Origin: Sphingobacteriia bacterium 24-36-13
GTDB taxonomy: Bacteria; Bacteroidota; Bacteroidia; Chitinophagales; Chitinophagaceae
Assembly (NCBI GenBank): GCA_002281875.1
Contig: NCHN01000010.1
Location: forward strand, 1-64,000
Direction of reading: 5' to 3'
Length of the DNA stretch: 64,000 nucleotides
The translations under genes were made by a program, and so were the position numbers. Below the pieces are notes generated by a model that searched no databases, was not told where the DNA came from, and saw nothing but the letters and a program-made list of their open reading frames with translations. Position 1 is the stretch's first letter; each line of letters starts with the position of its first letter. This document shows positions 1 to 8,637 of the stretch, one piece after another.

Positions 1-929
1 AACCAAGGGGTAGACAAGAAGAAGAAAGAAGAGCAGGGTGCAGGCGACCAAGGAATGATGTTTGGTTATGCCAGCAACGAAACCGAAGACTTTATGCCAT
101 TGGCTTTAGACTTAGCGCACAAGATCTTAATTGAACTAGCTGCGTTAAGAAGAGAGAACAAAGCCATTAAATACCTAAGACCTGATGCCAAGAGCCAGGT
201 GACTTTGGAATACGACGACAACAATCAACCTGTAAGAATCGATGCAATTGTAGTATCTACACAGCACGATGATTTTGATACAGAAGCCAAGATGTTGGCC
301 AAGATTAAGAAAGACATCATTGAGATTTTAATTCCTAGAGTAAAAGCGAAGTACAAGAAATACGCGAAGCTGTTTAACAAAGACATCAAATACCATATCA
401 ACCCAACCGGCAAGTTTGTGATTGGTGGCCCGCACGGAGACACTGGTTTAACTGGCCGTAAGATCATCGTAGATACCTATGGTGGCAAGGGAGCACATGG
501 TGGTGGTGCTTTCAGCGGCAAGGACCCAAGTAAGGTAGACCGTTCTGCTGCTTATGCAACCCGTCATATTGCGAAGAACTTAGTTGCTGCTGGTGTGGCT
601 GATGAAATATTGGTACAAGTGTCTTACGCGATTGGTGTAGCACAACCTACTTCTATCAACGTAAACACCTATGGCACTGCTAAGGTAAACTTTACCGATG
701 GTCAGATTGCTAAAATAGTAGAGGGCTTATTCGATATGCGTCCTTACTTTATTGAGCAGCGTTTAAAGCTCAGAAACCCTATCTACAGTGAATGGGTCGC
801 AAGTCTGAAGTGGTTACCAAGACCTTCAAAACCCCAGACGGTAAAGAGAAGAAAGTAAAAGTAGAATTGTTTACTTGGGAGAAGCTAGATTATGTAGCGA
901 AAGTGAAGAAAGCGTTTGGGTTGAAATAA
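1..929 (+). CDS. metK: S-adenosylmethionine synthetase, 3' part, apparently frameshifted near 791
   Basis: Makes S-adenosylmethionine from ATP and methionine in the cytoplasm. The reading frame is open from base 1, so the N-terminal part lies outside the window. Family marks are the [10 protein letters not shown] segment (bases 46-75), a [12 protein letters not shown] segment and the signature GGGAFSGKD. The first frame runs past the expected C-terminus into an unrelated tail ([10 protein letters not shown]...) ending at 858. The real C-terminal segment ([12 protein letters not shown] to KAFGLK, stop 927-929) sits in another frame starting at 792. The junction reads IYSE|MGRK where the family has about six extra residues (TAxYGH). 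This fits loss of about 19 bases. metK is normally essential, so an assembly or sequencing error is as likely as a true mutation. Identity is near certain; whether the gene is intact is open. Confidence 0.9.
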
Positions 930-960
930 ATCTTTTTGAAGCTTTAAAATAAACGTCAAA

Positions 961-990
961 GGCTGTATGTAAATACAGCCTTTTTTTTTA
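961..990 (+). terminator. Rho-independent terminator after metK
   Basis: Perfect 8-bp stem GGCTGTAT / ATACAGCC (961-968 and 973-980) with a 4-base loop, followed by nine T residues (981-989). It lies 31 bases after the in-frame end of metK at 929 and only 11 bases before the next start codon. Confidence 0.88.
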
Positions 991-1000
991 TATTCAAGGA

Positions 1001-1498
1001 ATGAAAACCAGACTAATCGTATTTGGTTCGCTGGCAGCCTTGTTTTTCTTTATCCTACAAATCCAAGGTGCGAACCTAAAAACCGATGCCACTCCATTAG
1101 GTATTATCGATTTCGAGTTTGCCGATACCGGTGAACGACTGAATGCCGTTTTGTTCGGCTGGTCTAATGCAGACGTAAAAGCCAATATTTATATTGACTT
1201 TGTATTTATTCCTTTCTACGTTTTGTTTTTTTCAACTGCAGCATTGGCTTGTTCAGCTACTTGGACTAATATTTCTATGAAACATGCAGGAAAGTCATTG
1301 TCTAAAGCAGTTTACGTAGCGGGTGTATTAGATTTAATTGAGAATAAAATTATGCTAGACAGTTTGGCTGGTAGCTTTTCAGACTTCACATTAATGTTAA
1401 CCAACTGGTGTGCTGGGGCTAAATTTTTATTGCTCTTGGTGGTTATACTGTATATTGTAATTAGTATGCCATTTATCTTTTTTTATAAAAACAAATGA
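1001..1498 (+). CDS. Small integral membrane protein of unknown function
   Basis: A 165-residue protein that I do not recognise. Hydrophobic stretches at about residues 5-22, 64-85, 100-115 and 132-158 suggest four membrane helices, with a short polar loop (about 25-60) containing DFEFADTGERLN. An acidic motif, GVLDLIENKIML, lies before the last helix. The gene starts just after the metK terminator. Its stop codon overlaps the start of the Nudix gene (ATGA, 1495-1498), so the two are probably translated together. The linkage does not reveal a function. Confidence 0.75.
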   Translation: MKTRLIVFGSLAALFFFILQIQGANLKTDATPLGIIDFEFADTGERLNAVLFGWSNADVKANIYIDFVFIPFYVLFFSTAALACSATWTNISMKHAGKSLSKAVYVAGVLDLIENKIMLDSLAGSFSDFTLMLTNWCAGAKFLLLLVVILYIVISMPFIFFYKNK

Positions 1499-2052
1499 TG
1501 GAATCCAACCCTTGGAAAATTAATGCCGAGCAACTTATTTACAATAACCCTTGGATAGAACTTACTGAATATGATGTTATTAATCCTAATGGCGGAAAAG
1601 GGATTTACGGAAAAGTGCATTTTAAAAATATAGCGGTTGGCGTTTTAGTGTTAGATGAAAACCTAGATACTTATTTAGTAGGGCAGTACCGCTTTACTTT
1701 GAATGCATACAGTTGGGAAATGCCCGAGGGCGGTTGTCCGGTAGGATCTGAGCCGCTGGATAGCGCAAAACGTGAGTTATTAGAGGAAACAGGTCTTGTA
1801 GCTGAGGAATGGACTGAATTGATGCAGCTGCATTTGTCTAACTCGGTAAGCGATGAATTAGCTATCATTTACTTGGCCAGGAAATTACACCAGGGTGAAG
1901 CAGAACCTGAAGAAACTGAACAATTAGTAGTCAAGAAAATCCCTTTTGCCGATATGGTAAAAATGGTTGAAGAAGGCATTATTACCGACTCAATGACAGT
2001 GGCGGCAGTATATAAAGTTCAACTCTTATTGTTGCAGGGAAAATTGAATTAA
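1495..2052 (+). CDS. Nudix hydrolase, ADP-ribose pyrophosphatase-like
   Basis: Probable hydrolase of nucleoside diphosphates linked to another group, most like the ADP-ribose/ADP-sugar pyrophosphatase branch. The Nudix box is at about residues 79-101, ending in RELLEETGL, which supplies the metal-binding glutamates. The upstream EMPEGG is typical of the ADP-ribose branch. The first Nudix glutamate is displaced: the box reads GSE where GEx is usual. Length (185) fits the family. Two tandem ATGs (1495 and 1498) could start translation; the first overlaps the upstream stop codon. Substrate cannot be told from sequence. Confidence 0.85.
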   Translation: MMESNPWKINAEQLIYNNPWIELTEYDVINPNGGKGIYGKVHFKNIAVGVLVLDENLDTYLVGQYRFTLNAYSWEMPEGGCPVGSEPLDSAKRELLEETGLVAEEWTELMQLHLSNSVSDELAIIYLARKLHQGEAEPEETEQLVVKKIPFADMVKMVEEGIITDSMTVAAVYKVQLLLLQGKLN

Positions 2053-2060
2053 TACATTTG
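2032..2060 (+). promoter_or_regulatory. Bacteroidota-type promoter of rlmB
   Basis: TTG at 2032-2034, an 18-base spacer, and TACATTTG at 2053-2060. This matches the known Bacteroidota sigma-ABfr pattern TTG-N17-20-TAnnTTTG exactly. The -7 box ends three bases before the ATG at 2064, so the transcript would have almost no leader. Confidence 0.65.
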
Positions 2061-2063
2061 CAG

Positions 2064-2825
2064 ATGGCATTGAAAAAAACATCCTTAATTATTGGCCGTC
2101 AGCCCTTGGTAGAAGCTTTACAATCTGGCAAAGCCATCGACAAAATTTTATTGCAGAAAAACGCAAGTGGAGAAGTGGTACACCAAATTCGTACTTTATC
2201 GCGTGAACACAATATTCCTATACAACTAGTTCCCATAGAAAAATTGAATGGACTAACTAAAGCCAACCATCAAGGTGTGATTGCCATTGTTGCATTGGTT
2301 CAATACTTAGATTTACAACAAGTAATAGATCATGTAGTATCTGAAGGTACCGTACCCCTGTTTTTGATGTTAGATGGAGTAACCGATGTTAGAAATATAG
2401 GTGCAATTGCCAGAACGGCTGTATGCTGTGGAGCTCAAGCCATTATTATCCCCGATAAAGGGGTAGGTGCATTAAATGAAGAAGCTATGAAAAGCAGTGC
2501 AGGTGCGTTGGAGAAAATTCATATTTGTAGAGTGGGAAGTTTGTTGAAAGCAGTAGACGATTTGCATTTAAATGGAATAGCGGTTTATACTAGTGAAATG
2601 AGAGCGGAAAAGAATGTATATGAATTAGATTATACCATTCCTTGTTGTGTAATTATGGGAGATGAAGGAAGAGGAGTACAACCTTATTTAGCAAAAGCGG
2701 CAGATGCCTTTTTTAAAATACCCATGGCAGCAAAATTTGATTCTCTTAATGTATCCGTTGCAACAGGGATGATATTGTACGAAGGCATGAAACAAAGAAT
2801 GGGAGTTAAATCTGTATCTAATTAA
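2064..2825 (+). CDS. rlmB: TrmH-family 2'-O-ribose RNA methyltransferase, RlmB-like
   Basis: SpoU/TrmH-class enzyme, most likely methylating a guanosine of 23S rRNA with S-adenosylmethionine. An N-terminal substrate-binding domain (about 1-80, GRQPLVEAL) is followed by the SPOUT knot domain with the motifs DGVTDVRNIGAIARTA, MGDEGRGVQ and DSLNVSVATGMILYE. The last two form the cofactor site. Length of about 253 is normal. A TTG at 2058 is in frame, but it is part of the -7 promoter box, so I place the start at the ATG at 2064. The exact target nucleotide is inferred from the family. Confidence 0.88.
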   Translation: MALKKTSLIIGRQPLVEALQSGKAIDKILLQKNASGEVVHQIRTLSREHNIPIQLVPIEKLNGLTKANHQGVIAIVALVQYLDLQQVIDHVVSEGTVPLFLMLDGVTDVRNIGAIARTAVCCGAQAIIIPDKGVGALNEEAMKSSAGALEKIHICRVGSLLKAVDDLHLNGIAVYTSEMRAEKNVYELDYTIPCCVIMGDEGRGVQPYLAKAADAFFKIPMAAKFDSLNVSVATGMILYEGMKQRMGVKSVSN

Positions 2826-2829
2826 TCTC

Positions 2830-3699
2830 ATGCAACTCAGTAATACAAATAAAATGATTTTGGTAGAATGCCCTCGAGATGCAATGCAGGGTTGGAAAAA
2901 TTTCATACCAACCAATCAAAAAATTGATTATCTCAATGCATTATTAAAAGTGGGCTTTGATGTTCTTGATTGTGGAAGTTTTGTTTCAGCCAAAGCAATT
3001 CCACAAATGGCAGACACTGCTGAAGTTATTAATGCATTAGACTTAAGTAATAGTTCAACTAAACTACTAGTAATTGTAGCTAATCAAAGAGGGGCAGAAG
3101 AAGCAGTTGCTTTTGAAAAAATCAGTTACTTAGGATTCCCTTTTTCTATTTCACCCAGCTTTCAGTTAAGAAATACCAATAGTACTTTAGAAGAAAGTTT
3201 TGAAAGGGTTAAAGCAATTCAGTCATTATGTGTGGCGCACCAAAAAGAATTGGTCATCTATTTGAGTATGGGTTTTGGAAATCCATATGGAGATCTTTAC
3301 AATCAAGCTATTTTATTAAAATGGGCAGGTGAAATGGCTGCATTAGGAATTAAAACAATTTCATTAGCAGATACCGTAGGCTTAGCAAGCCCCGATCAAA
3401 TAACCGATGCATTAACCATATTAATACCTCAATATCCACAAGTTCAATTTGGTGTGCATTTACACGCAAGTGCGGCTAATTGGGAACCAAAGTTAACTGC
3501 TGCTATAAATGCTGGATGTAATAGGATAGATGGGGCTTTAAAAGGCATTGGTGGCTGCCCAATGGCACAAGATGATTTAGTTGGCAATATGGATACCGAA
3601 AATATTATTCAGTATTTGAAACATCAGCAGTTACTGAATCAAATTAATACAATTCAATTGCAGGAATGCAGCAATATGGTTTCGACTGTTTTTCAATAG
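2830..3699 (+). CDS. Hydroxymethylglutaryl-CoA lyase-like enzyme
   Basis: Member of the HMG-CoA lyase/DRE-TIM metallolyase family, which splits HMG-CoA to acetoacetate and acetyl-CoA in leucine breakdown. VECPRDAMQG near residues 13-22 carries the catalytic Arg-Asp pair. HLHAS holds the metal-binding histidines, and GIGGCPMAQDDLVGN carries the catalytic cysteine loop. Length (289) is typical. It follows rlmB by only 4 bases and precedes a GSCFA gene by 7, so these are probably co-transcribed. Related lyases use other hydroxyacyl-CoA substrates, so the assignment is by family. Confidence 0.82.
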   Translation: MQLSNTNKMILVECPRDAMQGWKNFIPTNQKIDYLNALLKVGFDVLDCGSFVSAKAIPQMADTAEVINALDLSNSSTKLLVIVANQRGAEEAVAFEKISYLGFPFSISPSFQLRNTNSTLEESFERVKAIQSLCVAHQKELVIYLSMGFGNPYGDLYNQAILLKWAGEMAALGIKTISLADTVGLASPDQITDALTILIPQYPQVQFGVHLHASAANWEPKLTAAINAGCNRIDGALKGIGGCPMAQDDLVGNMDTENIIQYLKHQQLLNQINTIQLQECSNMVSTVFQ

Positions 3700-3706
3700 C
3701 GCTAAT

Positions 3707-4714
3707 ATGAAGTTTCATTACGAATTCCCTATTCAAAAAATACCTACTCCTTTAATGCATTACCATAAAGTGGTAATGATGGGATCTTGTTTTACTGAAA
3801 ATATTGGAAACTTATTGAGGAGTCATGGTTTTCAGGTATTAGAAAATCCGAATGGAATTTTATTTAATCCAATAAGTGTTGTAGAAGCAATTGATAGTTA
3901 CATCAATCAAAAACAAATTGTTGAGTCCGATTTGTTTTTATTAAATGAAACCTGGCATAGCTGGAAACACCATAGTCGATTCTCTGGTACAACTCCTGCT
4001 GAAGCAGTTGATAAAATAAATGCATCTACAACAACTGCAGCTCGATTTTTGAAAACGGCTAACCATATCATGATTACTTTAGGATCTGCATGGGTTTATC
4101 GGTTAACTGATGTCGCAGATGGCATAGTAAAATCAGTTGCGGCTAATAATCATAAAGCTCCTGCTGCATGGTTTAATAGAGAATTACTTACTGCAACCCA
4201 AACTCAAGAAATACTGCAGCAAATGGTTAATCGCTTGCTTGAATTTAATCCTCATTTGCAAATCATTTTTACCATTAGTCCTGTGAGGCATTTGCGGGAA
4301 GGGGTTATAGACAATAACAGAAGTAAAGCAGTATTAATTCAAGCAGTTCATGATGTAACAAAGAACAATGATGCTGCTTATTATTTTCCTGCTTATGAAT
4401 TGGTAATTGACGATTTACGCGATTATCGTTTTTATGCAGAAGACTTGGTACACCCCAACTATCAAGCTACCCAATATGTTTGGGAAAAATTTGTAGATGC
4501 TTGTATAGACAACAATGCGAGCAAGCTGTTTAAATTAATAAAGGAAATTAAATTGGCTTATCAGCACAAACCATTTAACCCTGCAACCAATCAACACCAG
4601 CAGTTCTTAAAGAAGTATTCAAATGAAACAACTCTCTTAATAGAGCAGTATCCGCATATTGATTTAAAGGAAGAATTGAATTATTTTAATACAGGAATTA
4701 GAAATCCGCAATAG
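3707..4714 (+). CDS. GSCFA domain-containing protein
   Basis: A 335-residue protein with the family-naming motif near the N-terminus (MGSCFTENIGN, about residues 25-35). The family resembles SGNH/GDSL hydrolases, with Ser in the GSCF block and a later Asp/His pair. Here AEDLVHPNYQATQYVW supplies a plausible D-x-x-H element. No signal peptide is seen. The biochemical role of the family is not established. The 3' end overlaps the convergent gene on the other strand by 17 bases. Confidence 0.85.
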   Translation: MKFHYEFPIQKIPTPLMHYHKVVMMGSCFTENIGNLLRSHGFQVLENPNGILFNPISVVEAIDSYINQKQIVESDLFLLNETWHSWKHHSRFSGTTPAEAVDKINASTTTAARFLKTANHIMITLGSAWVYRLTDVADGIVKSVAANNHKAPAAWFNRELLTATQTQEILQQMVNRLLEFNPHLQIIFTISPVRHLREGVIDNNRSKAVLIQAVHDVTKNNDAAYYFPAYELVIDDLRDYRFYAEDLVHPNYQATQYVWEKFVDACIDNNASKLFKLIKEIKLAYQHKPFNPATNQHQQFLKKYSNETTLLIEQYPHIDLKEELNYFNTGIRNPQ

Positions 4715-5585
4715 GAGGGTTAAGTAGTGCTTCTTGTAAAGGAATCAAAGTACATAAGCTGGCTAACTCTTTTCTTTTTAGAAAGTTTTCAATATCACTT
4801 TTGTGTAATAAACCTGTTATAATTAATATGGTTTTATTGCTATTGGCATTTAATTCTTTCCATATTTTTTTATTGATGGCATCGCTTCGTTCGTCCCAAA
4901 AATCTACCTGGGAATTGTACCAGTTGCTAAAAGGTTGTAATGCCGGATAGTTCATGGTTATTCTTCTTATTGCATGTTTTTCTTTGTAGATAATTGTTTG
5001 GATGGTATCGGTTAAGCTGGGGCTATTCATCCTTACTAAGGAACTATCTAATACACTTAAGAATGCATTGTTGATATTGGTATAACTATTAAAGTCTTCA
5101 GCATCTCCTGCATTAAAAAGTCCTTCGTTGTACACTCTCAATAAAGTTTCTTGGTGTGATTTTTCCATTAACCTTGTATAGGAAATATAATTTTTTCTAT
5201 TGGGGATATAAATATCAAAGGGAGCCAGGCAAACCGAATCTTTTAATTCTTTGAATTTTCTTGCAGCCCTGTATTCAATGGGATTATTCCAGACTCCTAA
5301 AAATTCTGCTGTTTTTGCCCCCCACACTTTATTGATGGTACAATTCTTAATAACCGAAGAATCAAACTCTAATAATATAATGTCTGGATTAATTCGCTTG
5401 ATTATTTGCAACATACTCCCAACTGTTACCAGTTTATTTCCGTTGTGTTTGGTGCCCAAAATGATGACTCTATTGGGAGAAGGTTCTGCAATTACAGCAT
5501 TAGTTGCAATCATAAAAAGAATGATTGTAACTAGTTTTATCCAATTAGAATAAGGTTTGTACGCCATGGGCAATTTTAAATTCAT
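4698..5585 (-). CDS. Secreted TraB/GumN/ChaN-like protein of unknown function
   Basis: A 295-residue protein with a signal peptide (hydrophobic stretch at about residues 16-33 ending near VIAEPS), so probably periplasmic. Pattern elements recall the TraB/GumN/ChaN superfamily: an early ILGTKHNGN, then LLEFDS, a DERSDAINKKI helix, and a late ITGLLHKSDIENFL that may match the C-terminal G-x-x-H block. These proteins are suspected metal-dependent hydrolases, but no activity can be assigned. The start overlaps the end of ogt by 41 bases. An inner ATG at 5567 would reduce this to 23. Confidence 0.6.
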   Translation of the reverse strand: MNLKLPMAYKPYSNWIKLVTIILFMIATNAVIAEPSPNRVIILGTKHNGNKLVTVGSMLQIIKRINPDIILLEFDSSVIKNCTINKVWGAKTAEFLGVWNNPIEYRAARKFKELKDSVCLAPFDIYIPNRKNYISYTRLMEKSHQETLLRVYNEGLFNAGDAEDFNSYTNINNAFLSVLDSSLVRMNSPSLTDTIQTIIYKEKHAIRRITMNYPALQPFSNWYNSQVDFWDERSDAINKKIWKELNANSNKTILIITGLLHKSDIENFLKRKELASLCTLIPLQEALLNPPIADF

Positions 5586-6042
5586 GTTGTAATAACCATT
5601 TTTTTCGCCACATGCCTCCAGAATATCCCGTTAAGGAACGATCACTCCCAATAACCCTATGACAAGGAACAATGATAGCAATTTTATTTTTCCCATTTGT
5701 GGTAGCTGCTGCCCTGATTACTTTTGGATCTCCTAATCTTTTCGCCAAATCTAAATAACTGATGGTCTTTCCGTATTCAATATCCATTAGTTTATTCCAA
5801 ACCCTAACTTGAAAATCGGTGCCATCTTGGTGTACGGGCAAATCAAATTGTTTTCTTTTCCCGTGAAAATATTCAATTAACTGTTCAGTACACTGGTGCA
5901 TAATTTCGGTTATGCCTGGTTCGCCATGGGTAAACTGATCTTTGTTATCTACAAAGCTTAATTCACCAATATAATGATTGGTGCCTCCAATTTGTAAGAG
6001 TCCAATAGGACTTTCATAATAAGTATAATGTAGCTCGCCCAT
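5545..6042 (-). CDS. ogt: Methylated-DNA--protein-cysteine methyltransferase
   Basis: Suicide repair protein that moves alkyl groups from O6-alkylguanine in DNA to its own cysteine. The active site PCHRV has Cys127. The helix-turn-helix arginine finger lies in the preceding KVIRAAATTNGKN segment. FQVRVWNKL opens the DNA-binding domain, and the N-terminal 70 residues form the usual RNase H-like domain. Length (165) matches stand-alone Ogt/MGMT enzymes without an Ada domain. It overlaps the downstream gene, so the two are probably one transcript. Confidence 0.93.
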   Translation of the reverse strand: MGELHYTYYESPIGLLQIGGTNHYIGELSFVDNKDQFTHGEPGITEIMHQCTEQLIEYFHGKRKQFDLPVHQDGTDFQVRVWNKLMDIEYGKTISYLDLAKRLGDPKVIRAAATTNGKNKIAIIVPCHRVIGSDRSLTGYSGGMWRKKWLLQHEFKIAHGVQTLF

Positions 6043-6090
6043 TTAACCGTTCCTTATATCGTGAATAAATATACAGAACTAAATGGTTTA

Positions 6091-6420
6091 TTATCCAATT
6101 TTAAATCCATTACTCGTAGCCTTATCTGGTTGTAATAAGATTACTTGATTATTTTCATCATATACTCCTAAGACCAAGCATTCACTAAAAAAATGGGCAA
6201 TTTTTTTAGGAGGAAAATTGACTACTGCTATAATTTGTTTGCCAATTAATTCTTCAGTAGTATAATGAAAAGTGATTTGTGCAGATGATTGTTTAATGCC
6301 TAATTCCCCAAAATCAATGATGAGTTGATAAGCAGGTTTAATAGCTTCAGGAAATGGCTTGGCTTCAAGGATGGTACCCGTTCTAATATCTATTTTTTCA
6401 AAATCTCGCCAGCTGATCAT
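6091..6420 (-). CDS. CsaA-like tRNA-binding-domain protein
   Basis: A 109-residue single-domain protein of the EMAP-II/CsaA tRNA-binding OB fold, which forms dimers and has been described as a tRNA-binding or chaperone-like factor. FEKIDIRTGTILEAKPFPEA at the N-terminus and VVNFPPKKIAHFFSECLVLG are typical of the fold. The start overlaps the stop of the upstream gene by four bases (ATGA, 6417-6420), which indicates coupled translation. Confidence 0.85.
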   Translation of the reverse strand: MISWRDFEKIDIRTGTILEAKPFPEAIKPAYQLIIDFGELGIKQSSAQITFHYTTEELIGKQIIAVVNFPPKKIAHFFSECLVLGVYDENNQVILLQPDKATSNGFKIG

Positions 6421-7298
6421 ACTATGAATTCATCAATAAGCGCAACTAGTTGCATCAACTCTTGCTGTTTATATTCTTGATCTTCTTTACAAAAACATTT
6501 AGCTACTTCTCCAACTAAATGCTTAATAATTTGTGGATGCGTTTTAGGTCTAAAATAAGCTGGTTCTAAGGATGCTCCAATTCTTTTTAGATAGGTTTCA
6601 ATATCAGTATGCGAGTATGCTTGGCCGTTGGTTGCATCAACAAAAAAGTGGATTTGTTCTCTATACTGGGCATCGGGTCCAGCCAATTCAAATTCTGAAT
6701 TAAAGAAAGCAATGATTGATTGTTTGGGTATATTAATGACCCTCGCGTTAACTTCTAATTTTTCACAAATGATTTGATAGATAATGCTATTGGCAATAGC
6801 ATTTCCTTTTTTTGCTTCTAATACTTTATGCAAAAAAAAGTCGTCGGGGTTTTCATATTTAAGTTCAATACCCTTTAAATGGTAATAATTATAAATGATG
6901 CTACTTAATACATTGGCCTGCTCTAATGGGGTAAGAAAACTATTCAATTCTAACCACACATTTCTTCTAATTTTTTCGATGTCTTGTAAAACAGGAGTAG
7001 TTTGTAAATCGGGATATTGAAATTTTGCTACCAACAAAGCACCAAATAATAAATCGGGGCATGGGCTATTCACCCATTCGGTAAAATCGTTTTGTAAATC
7101 GGTAAAATGTAGTCGATGAATAATCATCTCAATTCTTTCCTGAATTTCTTCATTGGGGGTTGTTTCCCATAAATGTTCCAGGTTCGGGATAACTGGTTTT
7201 CCATAGCCAACCAGTTTTTCTGTAACAGTTGTATAAACAACTTCATCTGGATCGTCTATGAGCGTGAACAGGGCATTTAATTCTTTGGTCTCCTGCAT
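6417..7298 (-). CDS. SirB1-type transglutaminase-like protein
   Basis: A 293-residue cytoplasmic protein with a helical, HEAT-like N-terminal third (about 1-90) followed by a SirB1/transglutaminase-like region: LTPLEQANVLSSIIYNYY, then KKGNAIANSIIYQIICEKLEVNARVINIP. In classical members the second block has a Cys where this protein has Ala-Asn, so the catalytic cysteine appears to be missing. A non-enzymatic role is likely. It is translationally coupled to the CsaA-like gene. Confidence 0.7.
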   Translation of the reverse strand: MQETKELNALFTLIDDPDEVVYTTVTEKLVGYGKPVIPNLEHLWETTPNEEIQERIEMIIHRLHFTDLQNDFTEWVNSPCPDLLFGALLVAKFQYPDLQTTPVLQDIEKIRRNVWLELNSFLTPLEQANVLSSIIYNYYHLKGIELKYENPDDFFLHKVLEAKKGNAIANSIIYQIICEKLEVNARVINIPKQSIIAFFNSEFELAGPDAQYREQIHFFVDATNGQAYSHTDIETYLKRIGASLEPAYFRPKTHPQIIKHLVGEVAKCFCKEDQEYKQQELMQLVALIDEFIV

Positions 7299-7475
7299 AT
7301 TGAACTTAAATTCTCATCAAACTAAATTAATTTTTGCTGAATAATCAAGCATAAGTTATTCCCCTCTTGTGGATATATGTTTCATTTTATGCATAATAAT
7401 TTGAACAGTTAGTCGTTCAATTGTCATTTCTGCCTTAAATTAGTAATATTAACACCATAACTGATTGTTAAGGTT

Positions 7476-7483
7476 TACCTTTG
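7476..7483 (+). promoter_or_regulatory. Candidate -7 element of the desaturase gene
   Basis: TACCTTTG fits TAnnTTTG and lies 19 bases before the ATG at 7503. No TTG at the expected 17-20 base spacing was found, so this is a partial match. Confidence 0.45.
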
Positions 7484-7502
7484 CCACTATTAATTTTTTT
7501 GA

Positions 7503-8579
7503 ATGAGTACATTTACTATCCCCAAATTTCCTGCTGTAAAGCAATCCCTTCACTTAGAGTTGAAAAAAAGAGTACAAGCCTATTTTGATGAAAGAGGCAT
7601 TGATGCAACTGGAACCCCTAAATTATTTACAAAGGCAATCATTATGGTTATTGCTTTTGTGATTGTTTACACCCACTTAGTATTTTTTACACCAGCTTGG
7701 TATTTTGCTGTTGCTGAATGTATCTTATTAGGAGGATTGGTTGCCGGAATCGGTTTTAATGTTATGCACGATGGTAGTCATGGAAGTTTTAGCACCAATC
7801 GTTGGGTAAATAAAATTGCTGCATCATCTATTAGTTTACTTGGAGCGAATCATTTTATGTGGAATATGAAACACAATATGATTCACCACAGTTTTACCAA
7901 TATAGACGGTGTAGACGATGATATTGAAGTGGGTATTTTAATGCGCATGGCACCTACTCAAAAAAGAATTGGTGCGCATAAATTCCAACATTTGTATTTC
8001 TGGGTACTGTATATGTTGTTGTATGTATTTTGGATTTTCTTTACCGACTACAAAAAATATTTTACGCAAAAAATTGGAAATGTTCCTTTGAAAAAAATGA
8101 GCCTTTCTGATCATATTGAATTCTGGGCGGTTAAAGTATACCATGCCGCAGTATTTATAGTAATACCAGTTGCCATTGTTGGTTGGGTAAATTGGGTAAT
8201 CGGTTTTGTTATCATGACTTTTTTTGCCGGATTTGTGTTAAGTATTGTATTTCAATTGGCACATACTGTGGAGCATACTGAGTTCCCGGTTGCAGACATT
8301 GAAACCCATAAATTGCCGGATGAATTTGCTGCTCACCAAATTAAAACCACAGCAAATTTTGCAACTAAAAACAAATTGATTAGTTGGTTAGTAGGAGGAT
8401 TGAACTTTCAAATTGAGCACCACTTATTCCCGAAAATTTCTCACGTTCACTACCCTGCAATCAGCGAAATTGTAAAGTCGGTGTGTAAGGAATACCAGTT
8501 ACAATATATTGAGTATCCAACTATGCGTAGAGCAGTTGTAGCTCACGTTCGTTTCTTGAGAGAAATGGGACGAGCTTAA
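7503..8579 (+). CDS. Membrane fatty acid (acyl-CoA/acyl-lipid) desaturase
   Basis: Di-iron integral membrane desaturase that introduces a double bond into fatty acyl chains, probably to adjust membrane fluidity. The three histidine boxes are present: HDGSH (about residues 89-93), HNMIHH (about 124-129) and QIEHH (about 303-307). Hydrophobic segments at about 44-85 and 205-250 cross the membrane. The QIEHH form, with Gln first, is usual in front-end and linoleoyl-CoA-type desaturases, but no cytochrome b5 domain is attached. Position specificity cannot be inferred. Length of 358 is normal. Confidence 0.9.
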   Translation: MSTFTIPKFPAVKQSLHLELKKRVQAYFDERGIDATGTPKLFTKAIIMVIAFVIVYTHLVFFTPAWYFAVAECILLGGLVAGIGFNVMHDGSHGSFSTNRWVNKIAASSISLLGANHFMWNMKHNMIHHSFTNIDGVDDDIEVGILMRMAPTQKRIGAHKFQHLYFWVLYMLLYVFWIFFTDYKKYFTQKIGNVPLKKMSLSDHIEFWAVKVYHAAVFIVIPVAIVGWVNWVIGFVIMTFFAGFVLSIVFQLAHTVEHTEFPVADIETHKLPDEFAAHQIKTTANFATKNKLISWLVGGLNFQIEHHLFPKISHVHYPAISEIVKSVCKEYQLQYIEYPTMRRAVVAHVRFLREMGRA

Positions 8580-8580
8580 A

Positions 8581-8613
8581 AAAAAACTCCGATCATTTGG
8601 TCGGAGTTTTTTT
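8581..8613. terminator. Bidirectional terminator between desaturase and topA
   Basis: About 12-bp stem AAAACTCCGATC / GGTCGGAGTTTT with one G-T wobble and an ATTT loop, flanked by an A-run on the left and a T-run on the right. It lies between convergent genes and can act on both strands. Confidence 0.88.
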
Positions 8614-8637
8614 ATGCAATTTCGGAGAAAGTTAGGA

